A DNA stretch of 64,000 nt from contig NZ_FMZU01000018.1 of NCBI RefSeq assembly GCF_900101545.1, forward strand, positions 114,158 through 178,157. Reading direction: 5' to 3'. Positions 1 through 8,965 of the stretch are shown one piece after another (the first letter of the stretch is position 1; each line of letters begins with the position of its first letter). A program made the translations under genes and the position numbers. Under the pieces are notes generated by a model. It was not told the origin of the DNA, ran no database searches, and worked only from the letters and a program-made list of their open reading frames with translations. Source of the stretch: Variovorax sp. CF079 (lineage in GTDB: Bacteria > Pseudomonadota > Gammaproteobacteria > Burkholderiales > Burkholderiaceae_C).

Positions 1-720
1 ACCCAGCGCCAGCTGCCGCGCATGGCGCTGATCCGGCCGCAGATGAAGCATTCCGAGATGGTGCTGCGCGCACCCGGCATGCTGGCGCTGCACATCGCCT
101 TCGACCGCGTCGAAGCGCCGGTGCGCGTGCGCGTGTGGAAGGACGAGGTGCCGGCCTACGACATGGGCGACATCGCGGCCCAATGGTTCAGCGACTTCCT
201 CTCGCAGCCGGGCCGGCCGCAGAAGCTGCGCTTGGTGCGCTTCGATCCCGAGCACCAGCGGCTGTCGAGCCTCCAGTGGACCGGCGATATCGAGGCACCC
301 AACCAGTTCGCCGACGGCTATCCGCTGCTGGTGGTCAGCGAGGGCTCGCTGGCCGAGCTCAACGCGCGGCTGGCCGCGGCCGGCCACGGCGCCGTCGGGA
401 TCGAGCGCTTCCGCCCCAACGTCGTGCTCGCCGGCATCGAGGCGCACGACGAGGACCGCGTCGACACGCTGTACATCGCGACCGCCGAGGGCGAGGCGCA
501 ACTTCGACCGGTGAAGCCCTGCTCGCGCTGCTCGATCCCCGACATCGACCCGGCCACGGCCGAAAGCAGCCCCGAAGTGGGCGACATGCTGCGGACCTAC
601 CGCGCCGACGCCCGCGTCGACGGCGCCATCACCTTCGGCATGAATGCGATCGTGCTGCAGGGCGTGGAGCACATGCTGAAGCGCGGCCAGACGGTAGTCG
701 CAAACCTGCGCTTCGACTGA
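1..720 (+). CDS. MOSC domain protein, 5' end outside the window
   Basis: The frame is open from base 1 (TQRQLPRM...), so the true start lies upstream; 239 residues remain. The first ~90 residues match a MOSC N-terminal beta-barrel domain and the rest a MOSC domain, with an FRPN motif and a KPCSRC motif that carries the conserved cysteine of MOSC proteins. MOSC proteins bind or transfer sulfur to molybdenum cofactor, and YcbX/mARC relatives reduce N-hydroxylated compounds. Unlike E. coli YcbX there is no room for a C-terminal 2Fe-2S ferredoxin domain, since the stop follows the MOSC domain directly. Family assignment is firm; the substrate cannot be told. Confidence 0.85.
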   Translation, partial: TQRQLPRMALIRPQMKHSEMVLRAPGMLALHIAFDRVEAPVRVRVWKDEVPAYDMGDIAAQWFSDFLSQPGRPQKLRLVRFDPEHQRLSSLQWTGDIEAPNQFADGYPLLVVSEGSLAELNARLAAAGHGAVGIERFRPNVVLAGIEAHDEDRVDTLYIATAEGEAQLRPVKPCSRCSIPDIDPATAESSPEVGDMLRTYRADARVDGAITFGMNAIVLQGVEHMLKRGQTVVANLRFD

Positions 721-776
721 AGCGAGGCCGGGCGCCTAAAATCCCCGGTTCCCCAAAGCATTCTGAAAGCCCCGCC

Positions 777-1868
777 ATGAGTCTCCAGTGCGGCATCGTC
801 GGCCTGCCCAACGTCGGCAAGTCCACCCTTTTCAACGCGCTGACCAAGGCAGGCATCGCGGCCGAGAACTATCCTTTCTGTACCATCGAGCCGAACGTCG
901 GCGTGGTCGAAGTGCCCGATCCGCGGCTCGCCCAGTTGAGCGAGATCGTGAAGCCCGAGCGCATCGTGCCGGCCATCGTCGAGTTCGTCGACATCGCGGG
1001 CCTGGTGGCCGGCGCCAGCAAGGGCGAAGGCCTGGGCAACCAGTTCCTCGCGCACATCCGCGAAACCGACGCCATCGTCAATGTGGTGCGCTGCTTCGAG
1101 GACGACAACGTGATCCACGTTGCGGGCAAGGTCGACCCCATCTCCGACATCGAGGTGATCCAGACCGAGCTGTGCCTGGCCGACCTGGCCACGGTCGAGA
1201 AGGCGCTGCACCGCCACACCAAGACCGCGCGCTCGGGCGACAAGGAGGCGATCAAGCTGGTCGCGCTGCTGGAGAAATGCCAGGCCGCGCTGAACGAGAA
1301 CAAGCCGGTGCGCGCGATCGAGTTCAGCAAGGAAGACAAGCCCTTGATCAAGCAGTTCTCGCTGATCACCGCCAAGCCCGCGATGTTCGTCGGCAACGTG
1401 GCCGAGGACGGCTTCGAGAACAACCCCTTCCTCGACCGGCTGCGCGAATACGCCGCCGCGCAGAACGCGCCCGTGGTCGCCATCTGCGCCAAGATCGAAG
1501 CCGAGCTGGCCGACATGGACGAGGAAGACAAGAAGATGTTCCTTGCCGAGATCGGCCAGGAAGAGCCGGGCCTCAATCGCCTGATCCGCGCGGCTTACAC
1601 GCTGCTGGGCCTGCAGACCTACTTCACCGCCGGCGTGAAGGAAGTGCGCGCGTGGACCATCCACGTCGGCGACACCGGCCCGCAGGCGGCCGGCGTGATC
1701 CACACCGATTTCGAGAAGGGCTACATCCGCGCCCAGACCATCGCCTTCAACGACTTCATCGCCTTCAAGGGCGAGCAGGGGTCGAAGGATGCCGGGAAGA
1801 TGCGGGCGGAAGGCAAGGAGTACGTGGTCAAGGACGGGGATGTGATGAACTTCCTGTTCAGCTCCTGA
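777..1868 (+). CDS. ychF: Redox-regulated ribosome-associated ATPase YchF (Obg-like)
   Basis: A 363-residue protein of the length usual for YchF/OLA1. The Walker A motif GLPNVGKST is at residues ~8-16, followed by switch motif DIAGLV, and the C-terminal TGS domain holds the typical KGYIRAQTIAFNDF segment. YchF prefers ATP over GTP, binds ribosomes and is linked to oxidative stress responses. The ATG at 777 gives the canonical MSLQCGIVGLPN N-terminus; a longer in-frame extension upstream runs antiparallel through the MOSC gene and is not needed. It stands 56 bases after the MOSC gene. Confidence 0.97.
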   Translation: MSLQCGIVGLPNVGKSTLFNALTKAGIAAENYPFCTIEPNVGVVEVPDPRLAQLSEIVKPERIVPAIVEFVDIAGLVAGASKGEGLGNQFLAHIRETDAIVNVVRCFEDDNVIHVAGKVDPISDIEVIQTELCLADLATVEKALHRHTKTARSGDKEAIKLVALLEKCQAALNENKPVRAIEFSKEDKPLIKQFSLITAKPAMFVGNVAEDGFENNPFLDRLREYAAAQNAPVVAICAKIEAELADMDEEDKKMFLAEIGQEEPGLNRLIRAAYTLLGLQTYFTAGVKEVRAWTIHVGDTGPQAAGVIHTDFEKGYIRAQTIAFNDFIAFKGEQGSKDAGKMRAEGKEYVVKDGDVMNFLFSS

Positions 1869-1890
1869 CCCGTTCGCACTTCAGCTCGCC

Positions 1891-2565
1891 ATGATCACAG
1901 TCCACCACCTCAACAACTCCCGTTCGCAACGCGTACTCTGGCTGCTCGAAGAACTCGAGCTCCCCTACGAGATCGTTCACTATCAGCGCGATCCCAAGAC
2001 CATGCTCGCGCCACCCACCTTGCGCGCGGTGCATCCGCTGGGCAAGTCGCCGGTGGTGACGACCGACGAAGGCCACACGCTCGCGGAGTCGGGTGCGGTC
2101 GTCGAGACGCTGATCGAGCGCTACGGCAATGGCCGCCTCGCGCCGGCGGCGGGCACGACCGAAGCGCTGCGCTACCGCTACTGGCTGCACTACGCCGAAG
2201 GCTCGGCGATGCCGCCGCTCCTGCTGAAGCTGATGTTCGACCAGATCGAGAAGGCGAAGATGCCCTTCTTCGCCAAGCCGATCGCGAAGGCGATCGCGGG
2301 CAAGGCCAAGGCCGCCTTCATCATGCCGAACATCAAGAGCCATCTGGATTTCATGGAAGGCGAACTCGACAAGAGCAAATGGTTTGCCGGCAATGCGTTT
2401 TCGGGCGCCGACATCCAGATGAGTTTTCCGGTGGAAGCCGCGTTGGCGCGCGGCGGGCTCGATGCGTCGCGGCCCAAGCTCATGGCTTATCTGGAGCGCA
2501 TCCATACACGGCCGGCCTACATGCGCGCGCTCGAGCGTGGCGGGCCGTACGGGCTCTTGACCTGA
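1891..2565 (+). CDS. Glutathione S-transferase family protein
   Basis: The 224-residue protein has an N-terminal thioredoxin-like GST domain (residues 1-~80), with the expected Ser in the SRSQRVLWLLEEL segment and a GKSPVV glutathione-binding turn containing the cis-proline. A helical C-terminal domain follows, with FSGADIQMSFP as the N-capping box motif. Such enzymes conjugate glutathione to electrophiles or reduce peroxides in the cytoplasm. It starts 22 bases after ychF in the same direction. The specific substrate is unknown. Confidence 0.9.
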   Translation: MITVHHLNNSRSQRVLWLLEELELPYEIVHYQRDPKTMLAPPTLRAVHPLGKSPVVTTDEGHTLAESGAVVETLIERYGNGRLAPAAGTTEALRYRYWLHYAEGSAMPPLLLKLMFDQIEKAKMPFFAKPIAKAIAGKAKAAFIMPNIKSHLDFMEGELDKSKWFAGNAFSGADIQMSFPVEAALARGGLDASRPKLMAYLERIHTRPAYMRALERGGPYGLLT

Positions 2566-2578
2566 TGGCGCGGCCGCC

Positions 2579-3049
2579 TCAATTTGGCCAGATGTAGAGA
2601 AGGGCAATCGTCATCGTGACATAGCGCGCGAACTTGCCGATCGCCATGTAGATCACGCAAGGCCAGAACGAGAGCCGGAGCCAACCCGCGACCGCGCAGA
2701 GCGGATCGCCGACGATCGGCAGCCAGGCCAGCAGACAAGCCTTGGGCCCCAGGTGTTCCAGCCAGCCGAGCACACGCAGATGGTGCTTGGAGTGCGAATA
2801 CTTGTCGGCCACCTTGTGTGCGCCGTAGCCGATCCACCAGTCCACGATGCCGCCCAAGGTGTTGCCGATCGTCGCGACGCCGACCGCGGACCAGAACATT
2901 TCGGGATTGAGCTTGAGCAGTCCGAACAGCACCGGCTCGGAGCCGACCGGCAACAGGGTCGCCGACACGAAGGCAGCAACGAAGAGGGTGCTGAGCCCGA
3001 ATTGCGGCAGCGCAAGAAGCGCAAAGAGTGAGTCGAGCCAGGCTTGCAT
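2579..3049 (-). CDS. YqaA-type small membrane protein (DedA/SNARE-associated-like)
   Basis: Starting at the ATG at 3049 the product is 156 residues (MQAWLDSLFALL...); the reading frame continues 29 codons further upstream, but that part overlaps the dusB promoter side and looks non-coding. It has several hydrophobic segments and the family signature GSEPVLFGLL...IGNTLGGIVDWWIG. YqaA proteins are related to DedA membrane proteins, which are implicated in envelope homeostasis and phospholipid flipping. It converges with the GST gene and diverges from dusB. Confidence 0.88.
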   Translation of the reverse strand: MQAWLDSLFALLALPQFGLSTLFVAAFVSATLLPVGSEPVLFGLLKLNPEMFWSAVGVATIGNTLGGIVDWWIGYGAHKVADKYSHSKHHLRVLGWLEHLGPKACLLAWLPIVGDPLCAVAGWLRLSFWPCVIYMAIGKFARYVTMTIALLYIWPN

Positions 3050-3217
3050 GTGCGCCGGAGTATAGAAAGGCGCGGTGTTATGCAGCGTCGGCGTATACGC
3101 TGTCCGCGTGCGCGATGAAACTCGATGAAATCGCAAATCGTTTCAGCGCCTCTCGCTTCGCGCCGCTACAATCGTGCCTCATTTTTCAGCAGCCAGGCGC
3201 GTGCCAACTTTCCCTCC

Positions 3218-4273
3218 ATGACCCTGCAGATCGGCAACATCGCGCTGGAAAACCGGCTGTTCGTTGCGCCCATGGCGGGCGTCACCGACCGGCCCTTCCG
3301 CATGCTGTGCCGCGAACTCGGTGCGGGCTACGCGGTGAGCGAGATGGTCACTTCGCGCAAGGAGCTGTGGGGTTCGCTCAAGACCTCGCGCCGCGCGAAC
3401 CACGATGGCGAACCGGGCCCCATTGCGGTGCAGATCGCCGGCACCGATGCAGCCATGATGGCCGAGGCGGCGCAATACAACATCGAGCGCGGTGCCCAGA
3501 TCATCGACATCAATATGGGCTGCCCGGCCAAGAAGGTCTGCAACAAGTGGGCCGGGTCGGCGCTGATGCGCGACGAGCCGCTGGCGCTCGAGATCGTCGA
3601 GGCGGTGGTCCGTGCTGCGATGCCGCACAAGGTCCCGGTCACGCTCAAGATGCGCACCGGCTGGAGCGAAGACCATCGCAACGCGGTGGCGCTGGCGCGC
3701 CGCTTCGAAGCGGCCGGCGTGCAGATGCTCACGGTGCACGGCCGCACGCGCGAGCAGGGCTACAAGGGCCAGGCCGAATACGACACCATTGCGGCCGTCA
3801 AGGCGGCCGTGCGCGTGCCGGTGGTCGCCAACGGCGACGTCGACTCGCCCGAGAAAGCGCGTGAAGTGTTCGCACTCACTGGCGCCGACGCCGTGATGGT
3901 GGGCCGTGCCGCGCAGGGGCGGCCGTGGATCTTTCGCGAGATCGCGCACTTCCTCGCGACCGGAACGCAGCTCGCGCCGCCGCTCGTGGCCGAGGTGCGC
4001 CGCCTCATGCTCGACCATCTGCAGCAGCACTACGCGCTCTATGGCGACTACAGCGGTGTTCGCACCGCGCGCAAACACATCGGCTGGTACGTCCGCACGC
4101 TGCCCGACGGCGAGGAATTCAGGGGCCGGATGAACACCATCGAGGACTGCGACGCGCAACTCGCCGCGGTGGCCGATTTTTTCGACACGCTGGCCGCACG
4201 GATGGATCGCATTCCGGTCGCCGATGACGCGCAAGCGCAAAGGGATGAGCAGGCAGCCGAAGTGCCTGCATGA
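3218..4273 (+). CDS. dusB: tRNA-dihydrouridine synthase B
   Basis: 351 residues starting at the ATG at 3218 (MTLQIGNIALENRLF). It is a TIM-barrel flavoenzyme with motif APMAGVTDRPFR near residue 20 and the catalytic-cysteine segment DINMGCPAKKVCNKWAG near residue 100, plus GRAAQGRPWIF in the FMN phosphate-binding region. DusB reduces uridine in the D-loop of tRNA using FMN and NADPH. The next gene is fis, the classical dusB-fis order of proteobacteria. Confidence 0.97.
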   Translation: MTLQIGNIALENRLFVAPMAGVTDRPFRMLCRELGAGYAVSEMVTSRKELWGSLKTSRRANHDGEPGPIAVQIAGTDAAMMAEAAQYNIERGAQIIDINMGCPAKKVCNKWAGSALMRDEPLALEIVEAVVRAAMPHKVPVTLKMRTGWSEDHRNAVALARRFEAAGVQMLTVHGRTREQGYKGQAEYDTIAAVKAAVRVPVVANGDVDSPEKAREVFALTGADAVMVGRAAQGRPWIFREIAHFLATGTQLAPPLVAEVRRLMLDHLQQHYALYGDYSGVRTARKHIGWYVRTLPDGEEFRGRMNTIEDCDAQLAAVADFFDTLAARMDRIPVADDAQAQRDEQAAEVPA

Positions 4274-4302
4274 ATTGAAGAACAGAAGAAGAGAAGAGGG
4301 CC

Positions 4303-4539
4303 ATGAGCAAGAAACATATCGAAGACTGCGTGCGCAACAGTCTGGACAGTTATTTCCGTGACCTGCGCGGCACCGAACCCGATGGCATGTACGAGATGCT
4401 GGTGCGCGTGGTGGAGAAACCCTTGCTCGACGTCGTGATGACGCGGGCCGAAGGCAACCAGTCCAAGGCCGCGCAGTGGTTGGGCCTGAATCGCAACACG
4501 CTTCGAAAAAAGCTGGTCGAACACAAACTCCTGAAGTAG
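4303..4539 (+). CDS. fis: Fis family nucleoid-associated protein / helix-turn-helix factor
   Basis: 78 residues, shorter than E. coli Fis (98) as is normal in betaproteobacteria, where the N-terminal beta-hairpin is reduced. The C-terminal helix-turn-helix is clear: GNQSKAAQWLGLNRNTLRKK. It lies 29 bases downstream of dusB with a good ribosome site (agaagagaaga) and only 6 bases before purH, so dusB, fis and purH probably share a transcript. The role is DNA bending and growth-phase dependent regulation. Confidence 0.95.
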   Translation: MSKKHIEDCVRNSLDSYFRDLRGTEPDGMYEMLVRVVEKPLLDVVMTRAEGNQSKAAQWLGLNRNTLRKKLVEHKLLK

Positions 4540-4545
4540 TCCTTG

Positions 4546-6117
4546 ATGAATGCACTGATTTCCGTTTCCGACAAGACCGGCATCCTCGAATTCGCGCAGG
4601 CGCTCCACGCGCTGGACATCCGCCTGTTCTCGACCGGCGGCACCGCCAAGCTGCTGGCCGATGCCGGCCTGCCGGTGACCGAAGTGGCCGAGCTCACCGG
4701 CTTTCCCGAGATGCTCGACGGCCGCGTGAAGACGCTGCATCCCAAGGTGCATGGCGGCCTGCTGGCGCGGCGCGACGTGCCGGCGCACATGGCGGCGCTG
4801 AAGGCGCACGGCATCGACACCATCGACCTGTTGGTGGTCAACCTCTACCCCTTCGAAGCCACGGTGGCCAAGCCCGGCTGCACCTTGGAGGACGCGATCG
4901 AGAACATCGACATCGGCGGCCCGGCCATGGTGCGCAGCGCGGCGAAGAACTGGAAGGACGTCGGCGTGCTGACCGACGCGGCGCAATACCCGCAGGCACT
5001 GGCCGAGCTCAAGGCCGACGGCAAGCTCAGCGACAAGACCAGGTTCGCCTTCTCCGTCGCCGCCTTCAACCGCATCAGTCAGTACGACGGCGCGATCAGC
5101 GACTACCTCTCGGGCATTCAGGGCGACGGCAGCCATGCGCTCTTCCCGGCGCAGAGCAACGGCCGCTTCATCAAGCTGCAGGACCTGCGCTACGGCGAGA
5201 ACCCGCACCAGCAGGCCGCGTTCTACCGCGACCTGTACCCCGCGCCCGGTTCGCTGGTCACGGCCAAGCAGCTGCAGGGCAAGGAGCTCAGCTACAACAA
5301 CATCGCCGATGCCGATGCGGCCTGGGAGTGCGTGAAGAGCTTCGACACGCCGGCATGCGTGATCGTCAAGCATGCCAACCCCTGCGGCGTTGCCGTGGGC
5401 AAGGATGCACACGAGGCTTACGCCAAGGCCTTCAAGACGGATCCGACCTCGGCCTTCGGCGGCATCATCGCCTTCAACCGGCCGGTGGACCGTGCCGCGG
5501 CCGAAGCTGTGAGCAAGCAGTTCGTCGAAGTGCTGATGGCGCCGGGCTATGCGCCGGAGGCGCTCGAGGTGTTCAAGAGCAAGGTCAATGTGCGCATCCT
5601 GGAGATCGCGCTGCCGCCGGGCGGCACCAGCGACTGGGACAACGGCCGCAACGCGGTGGACGTGAAGCGCATCGGTTCTGGCCTCCTGATGCAGACCGCC
5701 GACAACCGCGAGCTCTCGATCGACGAGCTCAAGGTGGTGAGCAAGAAGCAACCCACGCCGCAGCAGCTGCAGGATCTTCTGTTCGCATGGAAGGTCGCGA
5801 AGTTCGTCAAGAGCAACGCGATCGTGTTCTGCGCCGACGGCATGACCATGGGTGTCGGCGCCGGCCAGATGAGCCGGCTCGATTCGGCGCGCATCGCGAG
5901 CATCAAGGCACAGCACGCGGGCTTGTCGCTGCAAGGCACGGCGGTCGCGAGCGACGCCTTCTTTCCGTTCCGCGACGGGCTCGACGTGGTGGTCGATGCC
6001 GGCGCGAGTTGCGTGATCCAGCCCGGCGGCTCGATGCGCGATCAGGAGGTGATCGATGCCGCGGACGAACGCGGCGTGGTCATGGTGCTGTCAGGCGTGC
6101 GCCATTTCAGGCACTAG
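4546..6117 (+). CDS. purH: Bifunctional AICAR formyltransferase / IMP cyclohydrolase
   Basis: 523 residues. The N-terminal MGS-like IMP cyclohydrolase domain (FSTGGTAKLL, MLDGRVKTLHPKVHGG) spans residues 1-~200; the AICAR transformylase domain follows, with the catalytic Lys-His in KHANPCGVA and the SAFGGIIAFNRPVD motif. It catalyses the last two steps of IMP synthesis. Two starts are adjacent: TTG at 4543 and ATG at 4546; the ATG gives the standard MNALISVSDKTG N-terminus and is chosen. Confidence 0.97.
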   Translation: MNALISVSDKTGILEFAQALHALDIRLFSTGGTAKLLADAGLPVTEVAELTGFPEMLDGRVKTLHPKVHGGLLARRDVPAHMAALKAHGIDTIDLLVVNLYPFEATVAKPGCTLEDAIENIDIGGPAMVRSAAKNWKDVGVLTDAAQYPQALAELKADGKLSDKTRFAFSVAAFNRISQYDGAISDYLSGIQGDGSHALFPAQSNGRFIKLQDLRYGENPHQQAAFYRDLYPAPGSLVTAKQLQGKELSYNNIADADAAWECVKSFDTPACVIVKHANPCGVAVGKDAHEAYAKAFKTDPTSAFGGIIAFNRPVDRAAAEAVSKQFVEVLMAPGYAPEALEVFKSKVNVRILEIALPPGGTSDWDNGRNAVDVKRIGSGLLMQTADNRELSIDELKVVSKKQPTPQQLQDLLFAWKVAKFVKSNAIVFCADGMTMGVGAGQMSRLDSARIASIKAQHAGLSLQGTAVASDAFFPFRDGLDVVVDAGASCVIQPGGSMRDQEVIDAADERGVVMVLSGVRHFRH

Positions 6118-6137
6118 AGGGCCTGTTAGCAGGCCCT
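6118..6137. terminator. Inverted repeat between convergent purH and the broken secreted-protein gene
   Basis: AGGGCCTG and CAGGCCCT form an 8-bp perfect stem around the loop TTAG, directly after the purH stop codon and overlapping the stop of the opposing gene. No U-tract follows on either strand, so it is a candidate bidirectional terminator of an atypical kind. Confidence 0.5.
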
Positions 6138-6605
6138 AGGCTCCGAAGCGGTACTTGAGCTGGAAGCTCATCGCGCCGTAGAGCCGGTTCCTGATGTTGG
6201 GAACGATGGCGATGTTGAGCCCCCAGTTCTTGCCTTCGATGGCCGCGGTCGGGATCAGCGCCGGAAACCAGCCGCCGTTGTTGGACCGCGGGTAGCCGTC
6301 GAAGGCGCCGACCACGGCGCCGAACTTCACGCCATGGAACTCCAAGGGAATGACGTATAGCCCGACGTAATGCGAGCGTGCGAGCGCTCGCGGTCGCTGT
6401 TGCGGAACAGGCCGGCGGTGAGCGAGTAGGTCTCGTCGAGCGGCCATTCGATGCCGAGGCCGGGGTTGCCGTCCGCCAGCCCCTTGTCGCGGTCGAAGTG
6501 ATGGGAGAAGTAGCCGGCGTTGAACCAGGCCTTGCCGATATCGGCCTGCGCGAAGGCCAGGCCGGGCGCGAGGACCAGCCAGGGCGGCAAGCTGCGGAGT
6601 CTCAT
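6136..6605 (-). pseudogene. Small secreted barrel-like protein, frameshifted by an 8-bp tandem duplication
   Basis: Reading starts at ATG 6605, overlapping the hemL stop (ATGA), with a signal peptide (PPWLVLAPGLAFAQA). The frame runs well through GNPGLGIEWPLDETYSLTAG and FRNSDRERSH, then fails. The other frame continues the same protein with SHYVGLYVIPLEFHGVKFG to AMSFQLKYRFGA and a stop. Removing one copy of the duplicated 8-mer restores a continuous 153-residue reading frame. The intact product has alternating hydrophobic strands and an aromatic C-terminus, which suggests a small outer-membrane beta-barrel, perhaps PagP-like; that is an impression, not an assignment. It is a pseudogene, a phase-variable gene or a sequencing/assembly error. 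Confidence 0.75.
6371..6386. repeat. 8-bp perfect tandem duplication (TGCGAGCG x2) causing a frameshift
   Basis: TGCGAGCG occurs at 6371-6378 and again at 6379-6386. On the coding (minus) strand this is CGCTCGCA repeated twice, placed exactly where the reading frame of the secreted-protein gene breaks. Confidence 0.9.
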
Positions 6606-7897
6606 GCGCGCAGCGTCTTGAAGATTTGGCGCGCCGCCTCGACTGTTGCGGCAATGTCTTCGTCGCTGTGGGCCGCGCTCACGAAGCCGGCCTCGTACAG
6701 CGCCGGCGCTATGTAGACGCCGCGGTCGAGCAGGCCGTGGAACAGGGCATTGAATTTCGTGTTGTCGGTGGTCATGACCGTGCTGTAGTTCTGCGGCAGC
6801 GCATCAAGCAGGAAGAAGCCGAACATGCCGCCTTCGCTGTCGGCGCTGAAGGCGATGCCTTCCGCCGCGGCGGCCGACTTCAGCCCGTCGACCAGCGTAC
6901 GGGTCTTGTGTGACAGCGCGTCGAAGAAGCCGGGCCTGGCCACTTCCTTCAATGTCGCGAGGCCGCAGGCCGTGGCCACCGGGTTGCCGGAGAGCGTGCC
7001 GGCCTGGTACACGGGCCCGAGCGGCGCGAGCTGCTCCATGATCGCGCGCGGACCGCCGAAGGCCGCGAGCGGCATGCCGCCGCCGATCACCTTGCCCAGC
7101 ACCGTGAGGTCGGGCGTGATGCCCAGCACGCCCTGGGCGCCCTGCAGGCCGACGCGGAAGCCGGTCATGACCTCGTCGAACACCAGCAGCGCGCCGTGCT
7201 TCGTGCAGAGCTCGCGGCAGCGCTGGGCGAAGGCGGCGCTCGCGCGCACGAAGTTCATGTTGCCGGCGATCGCCTCGATCATCAGGCAGGCGATCTCGTG
7301 GCCATGCAGCGTGAATGCTTCCTCGAGCTGCGCGAGGTTGTTGTATTCGAGGACCAGCGTGTGCTGCACCACCTCGGGCGGCACGCCGGCCGAGGTCGGG
7401 TTGCCGAAGGTCGCGAGGCCCGAGCCGGCCTTGACCAGCAGCGCATCGGCGTGACCGTGGTAGCAGCCTTCGAACTTGATGATGTACTTGCGCCCGGTCG
7501 CGCCGCGCGCCAGGCGCAGCGCGCTCATCGCGGCTTCGGTGCCGGAGCTCACGAGGCGCACCATCTCCATCGACGGCACGAGTGCCAGGATGGCTTCGGC
7601 GAGTTCGATCTCACGCTCGGTCGGTGCGCCGAAGGAGAAGCCCTCTGTCACGGCGCGCTGTACCGCATCGACCACTGCGGGATGGCCGTGGCCCAGGATC
7701 ATCGGTCCCCAGGAGCCGATGTAGTCGATGTAGCGCTGGTCCGCGGCATCCCAGAAGTAGGCGCCCTGCGCGCGCTTGACAAAGCGCGGCGTGCCGCCGA
7801 CGGCCCTGAAGGCGCGCACGGGCGAGTTGACCCCGCCTGGAATCACGGCGCGGGCGCGCTCGAAGAGGATGTCGTTCTTGTCGGTGGCGTGTGGCAT
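6602..7897 (-). CDS. hemL: Glutamate-1-semialdehyde 2,1-aminomutase
   Basis: 431 residues, the normal length. A PLP-dependent class III aminotransferase fold with SGTEAAMSALRLAR, the FDEVMTGFRVG segment and the Schiff-base lysine at position 269 in TVLGKVIGGGMP. It converts glutamate-1-semialdehyde to 5-aminolevulinate in the C5 heme pathway. The start ATG overlaps the last base of the thiD stop (TGATG), so thiD and hemL are translationally coupled, and its own stop overlaps the start of the broken small gene. Confidence 0.98.
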   Translation of the reverse strand: MPHATDKNDILFERARAVIPGGVNSPVRAFRAVGGTPRFVKRAQGAYFWDAADQRYIDYIGSWGPMILGHGHPAVVDAVQRAVTEGFSFGAPTEREIELAEAILALVPSMEMVRLVSSGTEAAMSALRLARGATGRKYIIKFEGCYHGHADALLVKAGSGLATFGNPTSAGVPPEVVQHTLVLEYNNLAQLEEAFTLHGHEIACLMIEAIAGNMNFVRASAAFAQRCRELCTKHGALLVFDEVMTGFRVGLQGAQGVLGITPDLTVLGKVIGGGMPLAAFGGPRAIMEQLAPLGPVYQAGTLSGNPVATACGLATLKEVARPGFFDALSHKTRTLVDGLKSAAAAEGIAFSADSEGGMFGFFLLDALPQNYSTVMTTDNTKFNALFHGLLDRGVYIAPALYEAGFVSAAHSDEDIAATVEAARQIFKTLRA

Positions 7898-8856
7898 CAG
7901 TGGCGAGTGTCGTGTGGAGGCAGGGCAAAGTCAGTGGGAGAGGCGGGATCGTCGTCGTTGTCTTCGTCGTCCTCGGGCTGGGCCCAGAACAGGCGGTCGG
8001 GCAGCACGTGGCCCATGCCGGGGCGGAAGCCGGCATCGAGACAGCGGTCCATGTAGCTCAGCGCTTCGGTGGTGGCCGCGACCAGGTCGGTGCCGCTGGC
8101 GAGCAGCGCGGCCAGCGCGGCGGAGAGCGTGTCGCCCGCGCCGGCGAACACGGCATCGAGGCGCTCGTACTTCTCGCTCGCTAGCACCGACTGCGGCGAT
8201 GCAAGCACGTTGTCGATGAACTGATCGGGCAGGACCAGCCCGGTCACCAGCGTGTAGGGCACGCCGACTTCGCCGGCCGCCTTGGCGATGTCGCGCGCGG
8301 TGGGCGGGCGCTCGCCGGCCCAGTCCGGCAGCAGCCATCGCCACAACGTGCTGTGGTTGCCGACCAGCACGGTCGTCTGCGGCAGCACGAGCTCGCGAAA
8401 CGCATCGAGATAGGCCTCGATCTGCGTGTCTTCCCACCAGGAGAGGTTGGGCATGTAGGCGACCACCGGCACTTCGGGATAGTCGGTCGCGGTCTCGGCC
8501 ACGGTGCTGAGGTTCTCGGGCGAGCCGACGAAGCCCACCTTGATGAGCTGGACCTCCACGTCTTCGAGAATGGCACGCGCCTGTTCGGCGACGGCCTCCT
8601 CATCGAAGGTGAAGTGATCGAAAATTTCAGCGGTGTCGCGCGCGTAGGCGCCGGTCACGACCGGCAGCATGTGGGCGCCGACTGATGCCATGGCCAGGGC
8701 ATCGCAGCCCAGGCCGCCGGCTCCGCTCGGATCGCTCGCGTTGAAGACCAGCACGCACGGCGGATTCAACTCGCTTTCGGCGGTTTCATCGTTCGGGGGG
8801 TCGGTAAGATCGCTCACTTTGCGGTCGTGCTCTGGTGGTAGTAGGAAAGTTGTCAT
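7897..8856 (-). CDS. thiD: Hydroxymethylpyrimidine/phosphomethylpyrimidine kinase
   Basis: 319 residues with the ribokinase-like ThiD signature SDPSGAGGLGCDALA near residue 43, the KVGFVGS motif, and an anion-hole/catalytic segment FAGAGDTLSAALAALL near residue 250. It phosphorylates HMP and HMP-P for thiamine synthesis. The N-terminal ~35 residues and an acidic C-terminal tail (EDDEDNDDD) are extra compared with the ~270-residue family norm. The middle of the family (usual PVMV..G) is rather divergent (VVAYMPNLSWWED), so a shifted specificity is possible. No TPP riboswitch was recognised upstream. Confidence 0.88.
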   Translation of the reverse strand: MTTFLLPPEHDRKVSDLTDPPNDETAESELNPPCVLVFNASDPSGAGGLGCDALAMASVGAHMLPVVTGAYARDTAEIFDHFTFDEEAVAEQARAILEDVEVQLIKVGFVGSPENLSTVAETATDYPEVPVVAYMPNLSWWEDTQIEAYLDAFRELVLPQTTVLVGNHSTLWRWLLPDWAGERPPTARDIAKAAGEVGVPYTLVTGLVLPDQFIDNVLASPQSVLASEKYERLDAVFAGAGDTLSAALAALLASGTDLVAATTEALSYMDRCLDAGFRPGMGHVLPDRLFWAQPEDDEDNDDDPASPTDFALPPHDTRH

Positions 8857-8965
8857 ACGCCACAGGGCTCACCAGATGGTGGCATATCTGAGACGCTTGT
8901 CACGGGTTTTGTTGATACGTTTGGATACGATCGTTGCATTCTATGAACAGGGACTTTAAGCTGCG

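Noticed and set aside
8900..8945. TTGATA (8912) as a -35 box for rubredoxin
   Set aside because: The hexamer at -10 distance (TGCATT) matches the consensus at only three of six positions.
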